NCBI RefSeq assembly: GCF_001270265.1 | Contig: NZ_LGAP01000001.1 | Location: 124,001 to 188,000, forward strand | Reading direction: 5' to 3' | DNA: 64,000 bases | From: Ensifer adhaerens | GTDB taxonomy: Bacteria > Pseudomonadota > Alphaproteobacteria > Rhizobiales > Rhizobiaceae | Part shown: positions 62,905 through 64,000 of the stretch, piece after piece | Position numbering within the stretch: position 1 is the stretch's first letter | How the letters are laid out: every line of letters starts with the position of its first letter | Position numbers and translations under genes: made by a program | The notes under the pieces: model-generated | Databases searched by the model: none | What the model was told of the DNA's origin: nothing | Seen by the model: the letters and a program-made list of their open reading frames with translations, nothing else

Positions 62905-63221
62905 GGGGCAGGCGACTTCCGAAAGATGCTCGCGAGTCGGGATGAAGGCGGACCCATTATGTGTAGCGACGCATTCCCGTGGCGCACAGTCGCGAATTGT
63001 GACGATAATCGTTCTTTTCGCGCCGTTCGGGTGAATGCTTTGTCTCAAGCCGACGAATGGGGTCGAATTTGCGTGGTATCAGCGGCGCTTCCCTCGGGGA
63101 GCGCGGAGGTCTCGGCTTGACAAAGCCGGCGCATCATGCGCTTTTCCGCCCGATTTTGATCATGTTGCCGCGCGCCGTTCCGGCGAGCCTGCGCGGCGCT
63201 TTGCAATTCCGGGATAACACG
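62905..63221. other. Divergent promoter region between the MFS gene and aspS
   Basis: This 317-bp gap holds no supported gene. A TTGACA at 63117-63122, about 100 bp before aspS, could be a -35 element, but the -10 17 bp later (GCTTTT) is poor. Short frames here have no family features. Confidence 0.4.
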
Positions 63222-64000
63222 ATGCACCGCTACCGCAGCCACACCTGTGCCGCCCTCCGCAAGTCGGATGTCGGCTCCACCGTTCGCCTTTCCGGCTGGG
63301 TCCACCGCGTCCGCGACCATGGCGGCCTGCTCTTCATCGACCTGCGCGATCACTACGGCATCACCCAGGTCGTCGCCGATCCCGATAGCCCCGCCTTCAA
63401 GGCCGCCGAGACTGTCCGCGGTGAATGGGTTGTCCGTATCGACGGCCTCGTCAAGGCACGCATGGACGACACCGTCAACAAGGGCATGCCGACTGGTGAA
63501 ATCGAGCTCTATGCCCAGGAGATCGAAGTTCTCTCGGCCGCCAAGGAACTGCCGCTGCCGGTATTCGGCGAGCCGGACTATCCGGAAGACGTTCGCCTGA
63601 AGTACCGCTTCCTCGACCTGCGTCGCGACACGCTGCACAAGAACATCGTCAAGCGCACGCAGATCATCTCGTCGATGCGCCGCCACATGGGCGATGTCGG
63701 CTTCACCGAATACACGACCCCGATCCTGACGGCTTCGTCGCCGGAAGGCGCACGCGACTTCCTGGTGCCGTCGCGCATCCACCCCGGCAGCTTCTACGCC
63801 CTGCCGCAGGCGCCGCAGCAGTATAAGCAGCTTCTGATGGTTGCCGGCTTCGACCGCTACTTCCAGATCGCGCCGTGCTTCCGCGACGAAGACCCGCGCG
63901 CCGACCGCCTGCCGGGTGAATTCTACCAGCTCGACCTCGAGATGAGCTTCGTCGAGCAGGAAGACGTCTGGTCGACGATGGAGCCGGTGATCCGCGAGAT
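63222..64000 (+). CDS. aspS: Aspartyl-tRNA synthetase (partial, 3' end outside window)
   Basis: The visible 259 residues hold the OB-fold anticodon-binding domain ([30 protein letters not shown]), the hinge and the start of the class II core with motif 1 ([19 protein letters not shown]) and motif 2 ([31 protein letters not shown]). The ATG at 63222 gives the family start [13 protein letters not shown]. Bacterial AspRS has about 590 residues, so under half is visible. By family rule, an enzyme of this type in a species with GatCAB is often non-discriminating; this cannot be judged here. Confidence 0.96.
   Translation, partial: MHRYRSHTCAALRKSDVGSTVRLSGWVHRVRDHGGLLFIDLRDHYGITQVVADPDSPAFKAAETVRGEWVVRIDGLVKARMDDTVNKGMPTGEIELYAQEIEVLSAAKELPLPVFGEPDYPEDVRLKYRFLDLRRDTLHKNIVKRTQIISSMRRHMGDVGFTEYTTPILTASSPEGARDFLVPSRIHPGSFYALPQAPQQYKQLLMVAGFDRYFQIAPCFRDEDPRADRLPGEFYQLDLEMSFVEQEDVWSTMEPVIRE

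Noticed and set aside
63117-63145. TTGACA-based promoter for aspS
   Set aside because: The -35 is perfect but the -10 is poor and the distance to the gene is long; not enough for a promoter call.
1-64000. tRNA, rRNA, CRISPR arrays, insertion sequences, prophage or integrase genes
   Set aside because: I looked for cloverleaf ends, repeated spacers and transposase or integrase motifs in the gaps and frames and found none.

Overview
The window is an ordinary, gene-dense chromosomal stretch of an alphaproteobacterium of the Rhizobiaceae, most like Sinorhizobium/Ensifer. I infer this from the high G+C coding sequence, from the gene order (fabD-fabG-acpP-fabF-mltG-yicC-gmk; lptF-lptG-lptD-surA-pdxA-ksgA; purM-purN; hdaA-ppk-ppx), from a RopB-type outer membrane protein, from an lpiA(mprF)-acvB pair, and from three intergenic repeats of the palindromic mosaic type found in rhizobia. 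I saw no phage, insertion sequence, CRISPR array, rRNA or tRNA. The aldo/keto reductase at the left edge and aspS at the right edge are cut by the window.

Layout. 1-7.7 kb: fatty-acid synthesis genes followed by mltG, a YicC-family gene and gmk, all rightward. 7.9-15.5 kb: a tightly coupled leftward operon for LPS export and outer-membrane assembly (lptF, lptG, lptD, surA-like), then pdxA and ksgA. 15.9-17.8 kb: pepA-holC. 17.9-24.5 kb: a galactose-dehydrogenase-like oxidoreductase, a GNAT enzyme, an ABC-F ATPase, two tandem paralogous small secreted proteins, a MarR regulator and a degenerate GGDEF protein. 24.5-27.2 kb: an 886-residue fusion of an adenylating domain, a carrier domain and a membrane acyltransferase-like region. 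27.1-31.1 kb: DinB, GST, ndk, a lipoprotein, a CGNR/ABATE regulator and an orphan LivH-type permease. 31.1-35.5 kb: a leftward group of SDR, uvrC, pgsA, moaD and moaE. 35.8-43 kb: ropB-like porin, GST, RNase T2, rlmJ, a molybdopterin oxidoreductase, a CzcD-type transporter and a NudK-type hydrolase. 43.2-47.2 kb: mprF-acvB. 47.2-54.8 kb: purN-purM leftward, then perM-like, hdaA, ppk and ppx rightward. 54.9-62.9 kb: a phytase-like esterase, AraC/DUF2000, a membrane class III cyclase, rnd, a multicopper oxidase and an MFS carrier. 63.2 kb: aspS.

A theme is envelope construction and stress: phospholipid precursors (fab), phosphatidylglycerol synthesis (pgsA), lysyl-PG formation and probable turnover (mprF/acvB), LPS transport (lptDFG), peptidoglycan processing (mltG), an outer-membrane barrel, and polyphosphate metabolism.

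The strongest candidate for an undescribed system is the three-module protein at 24.5-27.2 kb, which puts the logic of a D-alanylation-type pathway (activate, load a carrier, transfer at the membrane) into one polypeptide. Other notable signals are a near-perfect inverted repeat between the CGNR regulator and the permease, a GGDEF-like gene with degenerate motifs and an apparent nonsense codon upstream, and intergenic repeats that end exactly at, or within two bases of, the stop codons of three genes.
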